From the NCBI GenBank assembly GCA_001414485.1, contig LLEY01000066.1, forward strand, positions 248,001 through 312,000: a stretch of 64,000 nt of DNA. Reading direction: 5' to 3'. Under the pieces are notes generated by a model. That model did no database searches, had not been told where the DNA came from, and saw nothing but the letters and a program-made list of their open reading frames with translations. The DNA is from Calycina herbarum. Its lineage: Eukaryota; Ascomycota; Leotiomycetes; Helotiales; Pezizellaceae. Within the stretch, counting starts at the first letter, position 1. Every line of letters starts with the position of its first letter. Below, piece by piece: positions 22,167 to 32,119 of the stretch. A program made the translations under genes and the position numbers.

Positions 22167-24177
22167 AGAAGAAGCCTGTTTCGAGGGGAGCAATTTGAGA
22201 TGAAGGGCTGGGAGCTCCGGGGGTTCCTTGGAGTACCTGTTTGGGAAACTTGGGAGGAGTTTTTCTTTCTATTTCTGGACGGGAAAACTGGAATTTTATC
22301 TTCATGGGAGGCAACTTACTTTTGAACGTCGCCGTGATCCTCGCTTATTGGGTGAGCGCCGAAAGGGAGGGGTGGATGAGTATCACAAAGTGCTCCCCAA
22401 ATCAGTTTTTGTTACACAAACTTTCAGTGCTGGAGATTCAAGCAGAATGGCACAACCCCCACTTAAATAACCAACCAATGACTGCCTGAAGGAGAACCTT
22501 CCGTATGTTTGTGGGACTTCAAATGTCGCTTACAGCATTTAGAGGCTAGGAAAAGGGATCATTCCGACTGGAATACGCCTTTTTTATAATTATTGAGTTC
22601 TTACTTTCGTTGTCATTTCCAAGATTTCTACTGATTAATGAAACATTTACAAATTATAATGATAAAGTCCTTGGGTTGAGGAGAATACTCACGGGGGGAC
22701 TGCCCCCACTTTCAAGTCCGACTGCCAGAATGGGACGTTGCCAAGACTCACTCCACGACTTCAAATTCTTCTCCCACCATCAACACCATCACAACAACCA
22801 CATCACACTCACTCACATCGCAAGACCAACTGCATGAATGCAACTGTCGTACAGCTCAATTAGAAGCCCCACGTCAATTAATTGGTTCCTGCTCTTCTCT
22901 TCAGAGCGGAATCAAATTCCCGCCACATCCCCGAGTCCGGTGGTCTCGGATCAATCATCGCGATGGAAACTTCCCCGGGACAAGTTACGCTCAAACAACG
23001 ATGCTTCACGACTTGGCAAGTCACAAAGAATTGTGCGGAGCACTTCTCTTTCGGCCTTTGAGCTTTTAAACGGCATTGTCAATCTGTCATTGCCTCAAGT
23101 ACATGCGAGGAAAGTCCCGGCGGATGTCGTGTGCTCAGTCTCGCCGCTAAGTTACCCGCCTCATCACAAGCTTTGTTTCGCTGACTCTGTTAGTCCAGCC
23201 AATGATATCCCCAGATCAGCTTCCTATGGAAAGCGACCCGGTAGATCCAAGGACCCTCAGCTCTAGATTCCAGACTTCACAGTGACCAAGCGCCATTATA
23301 TCGCGGTTAACGCGCATTTTTATTTAAAATACCCACAGGTTGGACAAGACTTTCCCCAAACCTCGCCACGTCAAAAAGGTTGTGTTGCACGGCCGTGGTT
23401 CAACAGCTTTCTACCAAACTTCAAGTGAAGGAGGTTTACATGTGTTGGGAAAGCTAAAGGATGGTCGCACGATATGCAGCTCGATGGTCTTGAGTTAACC
23501 TCATGCAGGCACAAGTTCTTAGACTGGCTAGTTGCTTGCAGAAATCTTTGTGCCTGTTTAGAACCGTCGAATCCGAGCCACGAGAGCTATTCATAAGCAA
23601 TCGTATTATTGGCCCGGTCAGTTGAGGCGCTCCTATCGTTCGGTGACAGATTTTCGTCATCCCTACCTCCACGATCTAGGCTTGGATTTACGACCCACCT
23701 TGGCATTATTGGCGCTTCTTTTTGTACCGCCTCTGCTGGGTTTCAGCGGGGAAGGCATGGAAGAGGTGTCTAATGTATTGGTTCAAGGTTATTTGTTTGT
23801 TTTAACAAAACTGGGGAGCTGTACAGACTGGGACAGATGGAGTCAGGCTAAGTGGCTACTCGTGTTGCGGGTGACGTCGGCATATGGAAAAGTCCTACAG
23901 TTATAAGCTTTGTCTTGCCTTTCACGTAGATGATCGTTCAAGCAAGAAGGCGTGTTACACTGCCTCCTAGATTTCAAGCATGTCGAGATGGATTTGGCCT
24001 GTAGAGTAAATTCATTGCCTACTGGGGAACGTCGGCTTAGATGAAGCTAGGATTGTTGTGACATCAAGATCTTTTCTTATAATATTCATTTGCCCACTGG
24101 TAGATGTATCATTCTACTTTCTTACTATTCAGATCATTTCTCCTATTCAGAACTACATCACCAAAAATTATTTCAAA
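22167..24177. other. Intergenic, 2 kb, no gene recognised
   Basis: Several short plus-strand frames exist, the longest being 22838-23266 (142 codons, serine- and proline-rich). It has no hydrophobic signal, no repeat and no family resemblance, so I do not call it. A minus-strand frame at 23454-23672 is equally anonymous. Confidence 0.4.
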
Positions 24178-25333
24178 ATGGAGACTATCACTATACTCCT
24201 ACTTGTTGCTTTCTGTGTTTCTATATTCATCAAAAGTCTATACACACAAACATCACGGCAACGGTGGCAAGAGCGAATGCCACGTCGATTATCCGTATCT
24301 TCAAAACCAGCACCTTCATCACCGATAGATGAAAAGGAGATACCTCTCAAAGATACCCCAGAATACGTTTTCCCTGCTCTTACGCCCAAGACGGCTGCGA
24401 AGACTTCCATGGGACTTAGACGGCTGGAGGCGTCAAATTGGCTGCCTATTGACTCCAGACTTCACAAATCCGAACATGCCCTCCGTAGTTCTTTACTATC
24501 AACTCACCACCCCAATGTCGTTCAATGTCTCCCAGGCTCCGAGCAAGCCTGTCACGAAGTCTTAGACTTAGTGACAACCTTCCTGGTTGCGAGATATCCC
24601 AACGACTTTACCATAACAACCACACCAGCTGGTCGAGCAATTCGCAACCACCTCACAAACGAGAACTTCCTTATCGACTCAACATGTACCAACCCTCTCG
24701 AGGTTGCAGCAAGACTAGCAATGGAAGACTTCAACATCCTCATCAAAACCCCCGAAACAGAAGAATACCACCTCATGGCTTCAGCTACCCTCTTCCCCGC
24801 TGGTTGGAAATTACAGGAGAGGATTGGAACAAGTATGGCAAACCTCCATAAACCAGTTCCAGAGTGGAAAAAGAATCTAGGCGGGAGTGTGAATAGGCAC
24901 GTTCCCCTCGTATCCTCTTATGTATACTTTTACTAAGTCTAAAAATAGATATTTCGACCACCTCAACTCCCGCACCTCCATGGAACGCCAAAACCTCTTC
25001 ATCCAATCCACTCCTCATCTCTTCGTTGATGAACCGGAAGTTCCTCCTTCGTCTTCCCAACCTGCTATCCGACCCGAAGACCTGTTTGTGAGAAGAGAAA
25101 GACAGACTTTTAGGAGATTGGAAAGAAGTGGTGCTGTGCTGTTTACTGTTAGGACTTATATGCAAAGACTTGTTGATGTTAAAGGGAGTGAAGAAGTTGC
25201 GTTGAGACAGCAGATTGGGGGACTGGATGGAGTGGTTAGGGAGTATAAAGGGGGTGCTGTTTGGGGAGAGGCCTTTGAGGGGTGGTGTCGGGGGAGGGAT
25301 GAGGTTGCGGAAAAGAAGGAGAGTTTAGGATGA
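24178..25333 (+). CDS. DUF3445 / haem-dependent oxidative N-demethylase-like protein
   Basis: Two exons, 24178-24896 and 24949-25333, give 367 aa. An N-terminal transmembrane segment (ITILLLVAFCVSIFIKSLY) is followed by a basic linker. The DUF3445 signature blocks then appear: MGLRRLEASNWLPID, a proteobacterial-HODM-like LFPAGW, VPEWKKNLGGSVNRYF, and RQNLFIQ, with ERQTFRRLERSGAVLFTVRTY near the C-terminus. Bacterial relatives bind haem and demethylate amines; the fungal function is unknown. The only splice that keeps both halves in family frame uses donor GCACGT with acceptor AATAG, that is, a rare GC-AG intron of 52 nt with branch TTACTAAG. ATG 24178 is chosen because the transmembrane helix follows directly, though an open frame continues upstream. 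Confidence 0.75.
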
Positions 25334-25424
25334 GAAGTTGCGACTTTTTTGTTTTCTTTGTGTTTTTTTAGCGTAATACCTTGGAGCTTACAGAGGACCT
25401 GCGAAGGTTGGTTGGGAAATTGGA

Positions 25425-25473
25425 AAATGGGAAATGGGAAATGGGAAATGGGAAATGGGAAATGGGAAATTGG
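25425..25473. repeat. 7-bp tandem repeat (AAATGGG)x6-7
   Basis: Six perfect AAATGGG units and one AAATTGG unit lie about 90 bp downstream of the DUF3445 gene stop codon, in its presumed 3' untranslated region. Confidence 0.95.
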
Positions 25474-26355
25474 TTTTTCGCGATAGGAATTTTCTTGTAC
25501 ATCACAAAAGCAGTTGTGAAATTGAAATTTACTTTGTTCTTGGGAATCTGAAGGGAATGTTGATCCCGGCTCTACGTGTAAGAAAAAACACGCCGATTTG
25601 AGGCCCACCAGCTTCTACCTTGATGCAACCACTACCACTTGTTGATGGGTTGTAAGATCTGATGCACTTTTTGAGGCCGTTCTTGGGATATATTAGAATT
25701 TTTGTTATAATTTTACGCCTTTATTTGGCTCCGTAATATGTCGTGATAGCCTGTGCCTCAAATCGGCCCAAGGTGTTTTTCTGACCTGTAGAGCCCGATC
25801 AAGTGTTCAAAAATTCTAGTTGGTGTGAGCTCGCCCTCGAGTCCTAATGTAAATCCTAAATTTCCACGTAGCTATTTCACTTCCCTTCTCCCATCATTCT
25901 CTCTGTGGTAGAACACCATCTGCTCACATTTCCCCTTCTTTGTTCCGCTATCGAAGTCAAGAGTCGCGCTGCGCCGCACCCACCAAAATACCAGCAGTAT
26001 GTTTAAAAGAGCTCGGAAAAATACAACCACAAAACTCTTCAATGAATGTTTAATATCCAATTGAGGTTGACCAAGGTTTTGCGGTTAATTCTCTTTTTCG
26101 AATGAGTTTTTCAGAGGAGCATATGTCGTGGTTTTTTATACCCCATGGAGGTTGTGAGGGTCGATCGCCTCGGCCACCCGTCTTACTAAGGTGCAGTAAG
26201 CATGTCATATCCCCGCACTCTAATATGTCTGCCTGCTCATGTTTTTCAACTCGAATTGACGTTAAGAACAGAGTGTGATTGTTTTACGTCTTTCCCCTTT
26301 ACGAACCGAGAAATAGAACCATGAAGTCCCGAAAATCAGCAAAATCCAGTCGTAG
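25474..26355. other. Intergenic, no gene recognised
   Basis: Nothing coding is supported. The 5' end of the HET gene downstream may extend into this stretch, because the HET frame has no in-frame ATG where it opens at 26356. An ATG at 26321 starts a basic reading frame (MKSRKSAKSSRRIRSKRGN) in a different frame. Confidence 0.4.
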
Positions 26356-28747
26356 AATCCGGAGCAAACGAGGCAACATCGAGAAGAAGGCCGGAAATGT
26401 GAGGGTAAGGATTGCTTTTTTTCTACCTACTTATCCCATGAACCGCTGAAGCGACTATTGTATGCTAATAATTCTAAGTGTAGCGTTTGTGCGGCATTTC
26501 TGGAGCTTGTGGTCAACCCGGACGATAGTGTCTATGTTGACCTCGGTAGCTTCGAGGATGTCATGGATTCATCAAAATGCAAAATCCATCCTCCAATTTT
26601 CATCTCATATTTCGGCGAGGGTTTGCACAATCGCGGAATCGTAGCTTTCAAGGTTTCAACAAAAAAAGAATGTCTTCATCTCCATGGGTTGATACGAATC
26701 CCTGGGGTGCATGAGTTGCACCCTCAGACAACGGTGGTTTTGAGGCTTCTCAAAAAACCCAAACGAAAGGTTGATAGTGGGTTGACATGTAGCGCGAAAT
26801 TTGTCAACAAAAACTGGATTGACAAGACCCTTCTTTGTGAATGGAAACGAAGCTGTGATGAGGGAAAACATAAGATTTGTCGTGAAGGCAATGCAAGCAT
26901 GAAACTACCAAGAGTTCATCCAGCTTGGCTCATTGACACCTGGCGACTGTGTCTGGTGCCAGGAAGTACAAATATCCCATATGTCGCTCTAAGCTATGTC
27001 TGGGGGAAAATCCCGTTTTTTAAAACCACCGAACAAAACATTGATCAACTTCAGGAGGAATCTGCATTGGCTTTCGCCCATGAGAAGCTTGGAGTCCCAC
27101 GAACCATTTCAGATGCAATTGAAACTGTGGGTCTTCTTGAAGAGCGTTACCTTTGGGTTGATGCTCTATGCGTTGTGCAAGATGATAGTTTGACACGACA
27201 TAAGGAGCTCAACAAAATGGCGTCAATATTTCATGAGGCTGTTGTTACTATTATTGCTGAGCAAGGAGAAGATGCAAATTATGGCCTTCGAGGCTTGCGA
27301 GGCATATCTCAGTCTAGAAAACTCGCTCAGAATGTTTTCAGACCTGGGAATGGATATGAATTTGTGCACATCAAGGATCCCGAGCCGCCAAAATCGTACA
27401 TTAAGAATTCCGAAGCCACAACATCACTGTGGTGCAAAAGAGGCTGGACATATCAAGAAGACTTGTTCTCTAAACGCCGTCTGGTTTCACAAGAATGGAG
27501 TTCAATGGCAGTGTGCATGCAGTAAGTTCTTTGAAGATGTCGAAGTTGAATATAGTACCAGGTTACAAGACTTTGGATCAGGGGATGGAAGGATGGAGTT
27601 TTCCAGGTCATTTCCTATTCTGTGGGCTTACGGCAACATCGTACAAGAATACAATATACGACAATTCACGCATGAAGAGGATATACTGTTTGCCTTGGCT
27701 GGTATAACGACTGCCTTAAGTCGTACTTTTGCTGGGGGTTTTATTTGTGGGCTGCCACTGCTGTTTCTTGATGCTGGGCTGTGCTGGCAGCCTATGGGAA
27801 ATTGCAACCGAAGAATGCCATCAGAACGGAAAGAGCCCACAGAATTAGGTCTTCCCAGCTGGTCGTGGGCTGGCTGGAAATGCAGACTTGACCCCTCCGC
27901 GTGGGACATGGGAACTGACGACTATGTAAAGCAAAGCTTCCGAAATAACGATAAAGGGAGACAACAGATGCACTCAATTGTTGAATGGCATTGTCGGAAA
28001 TGGGGGACAACAGAGAAGAAACCGATTCATGGGCCACAGTCAAGGATCCAAGAACTGAAAGCAGACGCCGCGAGGAAGGACAGCAGGACCCCGGCAGGCT
28101 GGACACGATTTGATTATGACATTGACTTGAACTGGCTACGAGATAAGTATCCCACCACTGGGACCTTTCGCGAAGAAAGTACATGGGCTTTGAATTTGTC
28201 ATCTCTGTCCCCAGATCCAGGCATGTTACCACCGCCTTACTTCTACAAAAATGACCACGATCTACACTCCGAATTCTGGTATCCAATCCCAACTTGTTAC
28301 GACTCAAAGAGGAAATACTCACTTTATTCACAAGAACTCAATAACGAAACCTTGCTATGCGGAAGAACTCAAAGAACCTGGCTCGCGTTGAGCAATCGAG
28401 TAACTTGTGAAGATGGCTTCCAGACTGTCTCGATAGTAGATGAAAAGGAGAATTGGATTGGGGCTCTTCGTCTACAAATGTCTCTCTCTCCCACCCAGGA
28501 CCTGGCCACTTGTGAAGTTGTTGCCATTTTAGCTGGTTATGCCGTTGAAGGATACCGCATCTCTTCAATAGATGAGTGGGATTCCGAGGAACGACCGAAA
28601 AAGCGTGAAGGTGAGAAATATGAGTATTACAATGTTCTTTGGGTGGAATGGAGAGATGGTATTGCATATAGAAAAGCTCTGGGACATGTGATGAAAGAAG
28701 CCTGGGAAGCTCAACCACTTGAGTGGATTGATTTGGTGTTGGGATGA
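26356..28747 (+). pseudogene. HET-domain protein gene with disrupted frame
   Basis: Frame 1 opens at 26356 and runs to 27525; the continuation lies in another frame ending at the TGA at 28745-28747. HET (heterokaryon incompatibility) signature blocks are present in order: an N-terminal CSVC/CKIH cysteine pair, ALSYVWGK, LWVDALCVVQDD, and WCKRGWTYQE, then RRLV. The next family block, NGVQWQCAC, is read in the +1-shifted frame, so about two bases appear to be missing between 27480 and 27505. The C-terminal part (LPSWSWAGWKCR and beyond) is intact. A GTAAGT donor at 27522 with an AG at 27555 would also restore frame, but the intron would be only 34 nt and would delete the conserved W.C block. 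No in-frame ATG is visible at the 5' end. HET proteins trigger cell death on non-self recognition; this copy is probably inactive. Confidence 0.75.
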
Positions 28748-29732
28748 GTGGGGATCAAGCGACAATGGACCTTTTAGGTGCATGAGCTGTTTATTATTAT
28801 CGCAATTTCTCTATGGACTCCTCATTTTAGAACGACAACACCGCTTTATCAAGTTACTCCATGTGTGTAAACTTTTCTTTCTATGGTCTCGCCAAAGTAT
28901 AACTGAAGGGTATGCCGTGGATGTCGCATATTGATGTCTTTATGATTTCCAGTTACTTCTCAAGTCTTGTGTCTTTGTTTTTACTACTGTAATGGACGAA
29001 AGTTTAATCTGAAGTGCAGGATAAGTTGCTAATGTCTAGAAGAGCAGTACTAAATTTGCCTGAATTCATTTCCCCAAAGACTTTGTATACTCAAATGATA
29101 CGACAATCGCGAGAAGGATTGTTTAGGCCGCCACTTTTACCTTGCAAGTACATGCTCATCTATAAATTTTCAGCCAAGAAAATAGTCTGCGGATTGACGA
29201 TTTATTATTGATCATTGCTTTTTGTGGACCGAAACTCATTATGGCGAAAGCTCATTCACCTATATAACGACACTATGCGAAGGTTGATTGGAAAAGCTCA
29301 ATATGGCCTTTGCTTTTTGGAGGTGTTGAGCCGGCTATGGAGGGAGATAATGAGATAAAAGATATGGAAAAAAAAGCAGACGGGCTGAGGGCTGAGTTAG
29401 TGTAGGATAATGGTCGGTGGAGATTTTTGACAACTTCTGAAGAACTTGGAGCTAAGAGTAATATATCCGAGTAGTTGGATTCGTTTGAAAGTTATTATAT
29501 CAGAGTTAGGAAAGCCACGTAAACCATTACTATAATTTGCTTTTACTATGGGAATATTTCAGTAATTCTTTCGCGTAACTCTAGTTTGCTTCCTAATATC
29601 TTAACCTTCCGCCATTCATGGGAGTTTCTCTTCAAAATTAATTTGCCAATTCTAGATATTCGCGACATGACTTTATGGATCTTCCTTTTCAGAACCAACG
29701 AGGGCCTCATTCTAGTGATAAGAGGTTCAGTT

Positions 29733-29751
29733 TTGACTCACTGTGAGTCAA
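29733..29751. promoter_or_regulatory. 19-bp palindrome containing two TGACTCA (Gcn4/AP-1-type) sites
   Basis: TTGACTCACTGTGAGTCAA is a perfect odd palindrome centred on 29742 and contains back-to-back TGACTCA/TGAGTCA boxes, the core bZIP (Gcn4/AP-1) binding site. No gene start lies directly beside it, so a regulatory role is only possible. Confidence 0.4.
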
Positions 29752-29768
29752 TCACCAGTCACATATCA

Positions 29769-30030
29769 GAGTCATAATATCGCGATATGCAACAAACCTC
29801 TTTCAACTGGCAAACCCGGCTAGCTTTTACTTTTTTCACTAAATTCTTCGTAACCACCTAATTACCAATAAAATAGTAGTCATATTCCATGACGTAAACC
29901 AGAAGTCACGGTTTCTATTAGTTGCAAGAGTCACAATATCGCGACTTACAACAAAACTTCAAACCTTTGCCTAATCAAGCTAGCATTCCCTTTCTCACCA
30001 ACGAGTCACAATATCGCGACTTGCAACAAA
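29769..30030. repeat. Three imperfect copies of a GAGTCAnAATATCGCGA repeat
   Basis: Copies start at 29769, 29928 and 30003. The last two are 75 bp apart and in the same reading frame, each encoding ESQYRDLQQ. The core is followed by TGCAACAAA-like sequence and, further on, a GCTAGC/GCTAGA word in each copy, so the repeated unit is about 60-75 bp. Confidence 0.8.
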
Positions 30031-30272
30031 AGTACACAACTGTTCAAATCCAGCTAGAAACTCTCTCAAATTATCTGATTACTCATTTGCTACGTGGCCA
30101 CGAAGTGTTGACTCACCCCCGCCACCTCGCTTCTGCTGCCTACACCACTCTACAACCCGGCCAAAAAACTGCGCACTCTCAGAGTTTAAATAAAAAGATA
30201 CCAGAATACTTCAAAAACAATTTTAAGATGGGAAGCTGTCATGGTATTCAAGTAAGAAGTGTCGAAAACTAG
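29922..30272 (+). other. Possible coding relic with repeated ESQYRDLQQ motif
   Basis: An open frame of about 116 codons with no ATG at its start. It encodes two in-frame ESQYRDLQQ repeats 25 residues apart, then a KYTTVQIQLETLSNYLI stretch that could form a short coiled coil. I do not recognise it. The repeats give it more internal order than the random frames nearby, but the absence of a start codon and of any family match keeps it doubtful. Confidence 0.3.
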
Positions 30273-30469
30273 CTTTTTCTGTCGCTTCATGGAGCAGCCT
30301 GAATCACCTTTTAGAAAGTTTGAGAGAAATTATTTGTTAGTAGCTTGCAAAAATTGGAAATGCAACAGCAGCAGAGTGTAAGACGATGTTATTTTGATGA
30401 TGATAGCTCAGTTGTTCGAGCCGATCAACAACTCCTCTTCCTCAATTTTTCAAGGTATCCCAAAATATT

Positions 30470-30477
30470 TCTCAAAT
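30470..30477. repeat. Target-site duplication of the outer hAT element (left)
   Basis: TCTCAAAT, identical to the 8 bp at 39274-39281, directly flanks the terminal repeat CAGTGTGAG. Confidence 0.95.
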
Positions 30478-30695
30478 CAGTGTGAGAAATGAGTAGAGTA
30501 GAGTAGAGTAGTGACCACTACTCTACTCTACTTATAGTACTCTGAGTATTCGGGCCGTATCGGGCCAGGCCGGACCGAGGCTCGGAGTAGCGTCGGAGTG
30601 GGTTTTACTAGACTGTTAAGAGCTTAAGCGAGATCTCTTTTCTACTCTCTTTCTTACTTCTTACTTATATATATATAACTAACTCTTAAAGGGGA

Positions 30696-30908
30696 TAAAA
30701 TATCTTTATAGACGCTCTTAATAAAGGTATAGCTAAGCTAAGAAAGTACTATCCTAAGAGTAGAGTTCTAGAATCTAAGAATAGAGCTCTATATATAGCT
30801 TTAATCTTAGATCCTAGAGTAAGAAAGGAGAGTCTTCTTAGAATCGGTCTTTCTTCTAAATTTATAATAGATATAAAGAGACATTTAGAGAAGGAATATA
30901 AGTTGTAA
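30696..30908 (+). pseudogene. hAT transposase C-terminal fragment
   Basis: In one frame ending at the TAA at 30906-30908, the sequence reads DALNKGIAKLRKYYPKS, then ALYIALILDPRVRK, then a helix ending LEKEYKL. The 'LNKA..KL.KYYP ... A..LDPR.K' pattern is the well-known region preceding the hAT C-terminal dimerisation domain. The N-terminal catalytic part is absent, so this is a remnant. Confidence 0.65.
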
Positions 30909-31069
30909 GTAATCCTTCTTAAATATCTAATAATATATATATAACGTGGTTCGTTAGTACTCTACGTATATCAGTACCCTGTACACTTTTCCTCTACTAA
31001 CTATACTCCAACTTTAATACGCGTTTTCTTAACCGCCCTAAATAGAAATTCAAATATAAGAAGCACGAA

Positions 31070-31847
31070 TCATCTTAGCTATCAAGGCTATCTATATAGC
31101 TAAAAAGCTAAGTTGTCGGTCTACTACGAAAATCTATAATATTCCTAAATCTACGCTCTAACTTTGAATAAACGGTTATACTACTCTTTATAAACGTCTA
31201 CTACTAAACCTTAAATTTAACAACCTAGAGGAGGAGGTAATTATTCGATATATACTTGATCTAGATATAAGAGGATTTACGCCCTAGCTAGCTAGTATAG
31301 AAGATATAGCGAATTATATCCTCGAATTACAGAGGGGAAGACGTGTTAGTAAGCTCTAAGCATCTCGATTCGTATAACGTTAACTAGAATTAAAGACGCG
31401 TTTTAATCGTGTTTATAACTTTTAAAGAGCCTTATACGAAGATCTGGAGCTTATTAGCGCGTGGTTTCAACTTATAGAGAATATAAGAGCAAAATACAGT
31501 GTTTTAGATTACGACTTCTATAACTTCGATAAGACAGGCTTTATAATAGGTATTATAAGCCTAGCTATAGTTGTTACACGCGCCGATCAACGTGGCAGAG
31601 GTAAGGCAGTTTAGCTAGACAATCGAGAATAGGCTATAGCAATTGCTTATATAAATAGCGAGGGTTAGAACGTACCTCTATTTTTAGTAGTTTAAGAGAA
31701 GAATTATTCCTATACAACTAGGTTATTAAACCTATAAACAATAGATAGACAAATAATAAGACAGGTCTAGAATAGCTTTAGCACTTCGATAAGCACACTG
31801 CTGCTCGTATAAGAGGTCTATATCGAATACTAGTATTAGATAGGTAT
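31070..31847 (+). pseudogene. Pogo/Fot1 transposase, N-terminal and first catalytic part, RIP-decayed
   Basis: With many stops, one frame still reads AIKAIYIAKKLS (helix-turn-helix start), GFTP.LASIEDIAN (CENP-B-type DNA-binding region), then DYDFYNFDKTGFIIG and TRADQRGRGKAV. NFD.TGF carries the first catalytic aspartate of the DDE_1 transposase. It breaks off at the second-aspartate motif ILVLDRY, that is, the LDGH motif after mutation, exactly where the LTR element begins. Confidence 0.85.
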
Positions 31848-32119
31848 TATAACAGCACGAAACAGACAATACTATAAAAGAGGCATATAGAAGTGCGTTC
31901 CGTAGAATAACATACTTAGATACTAGGCTTTAAACACGAAGGAAAAGATTAAATTAACCTTTCCTAATACTAAGAGTAAGAGCATCTATATATAAAAGAG
32001 TTTAGATAATAACAATAGACTTAGAGGTCCGAACTAGACATTCCTAATACTCGAGTACATATCCTGTCTAGTATGTATATAACCTTGGTAACTCTTATTC
32101 CTGATAGTAGGCTATTATA
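31848..32119 (-). repeat. Left LTR of the Gypsy element (272 bp)
   Basis: It starts TATAACAG (TGTAACAG before mutation) and ends GGCTATTATA (GGCTATCACA before mutation). It is the same length as the right LTR and is preceded by GGTAT, the mutated partner of the GGCAT duplication. Mutations are denser in its inner (right) half. Confidence 0.92.

Larger units (their letters stand above)
28748..30469. other. Intergenic with imperfect repeats
   Basis: No complete gene. It contains a 19-bp palindrome (29733-29751) and three copies of a GAGTCA.AATATCGCGA repeat (29769, 29928, 30003). The plus-strand frame 29922-30272 covers two of the repeats and is described separately. Confidence 0.5.

Noticed and set aside
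22838..23266. 142-codon plus-strand open frame as a gene
   Set aside because: No recognisable motif, signal or intron structure; the composition fits chance in a moderately GC-rich spacer.
25425..25473. AAATGGG repeats, and the other short tandem repeats, as a CRISPR-like array
   Set aside because: Units of 7-9 bp without spacers, in a eukaryotic genome; ordinary minisatellites.
27522..27555. GTAAGT...AG stretch as a normal intron of the HET gene
   Set aside because: 34 nt is below the usual minimum for ascomycete introns, and removing it would delete a conserved W.C block that is readable in the shifted frame; kept only as an alternative.
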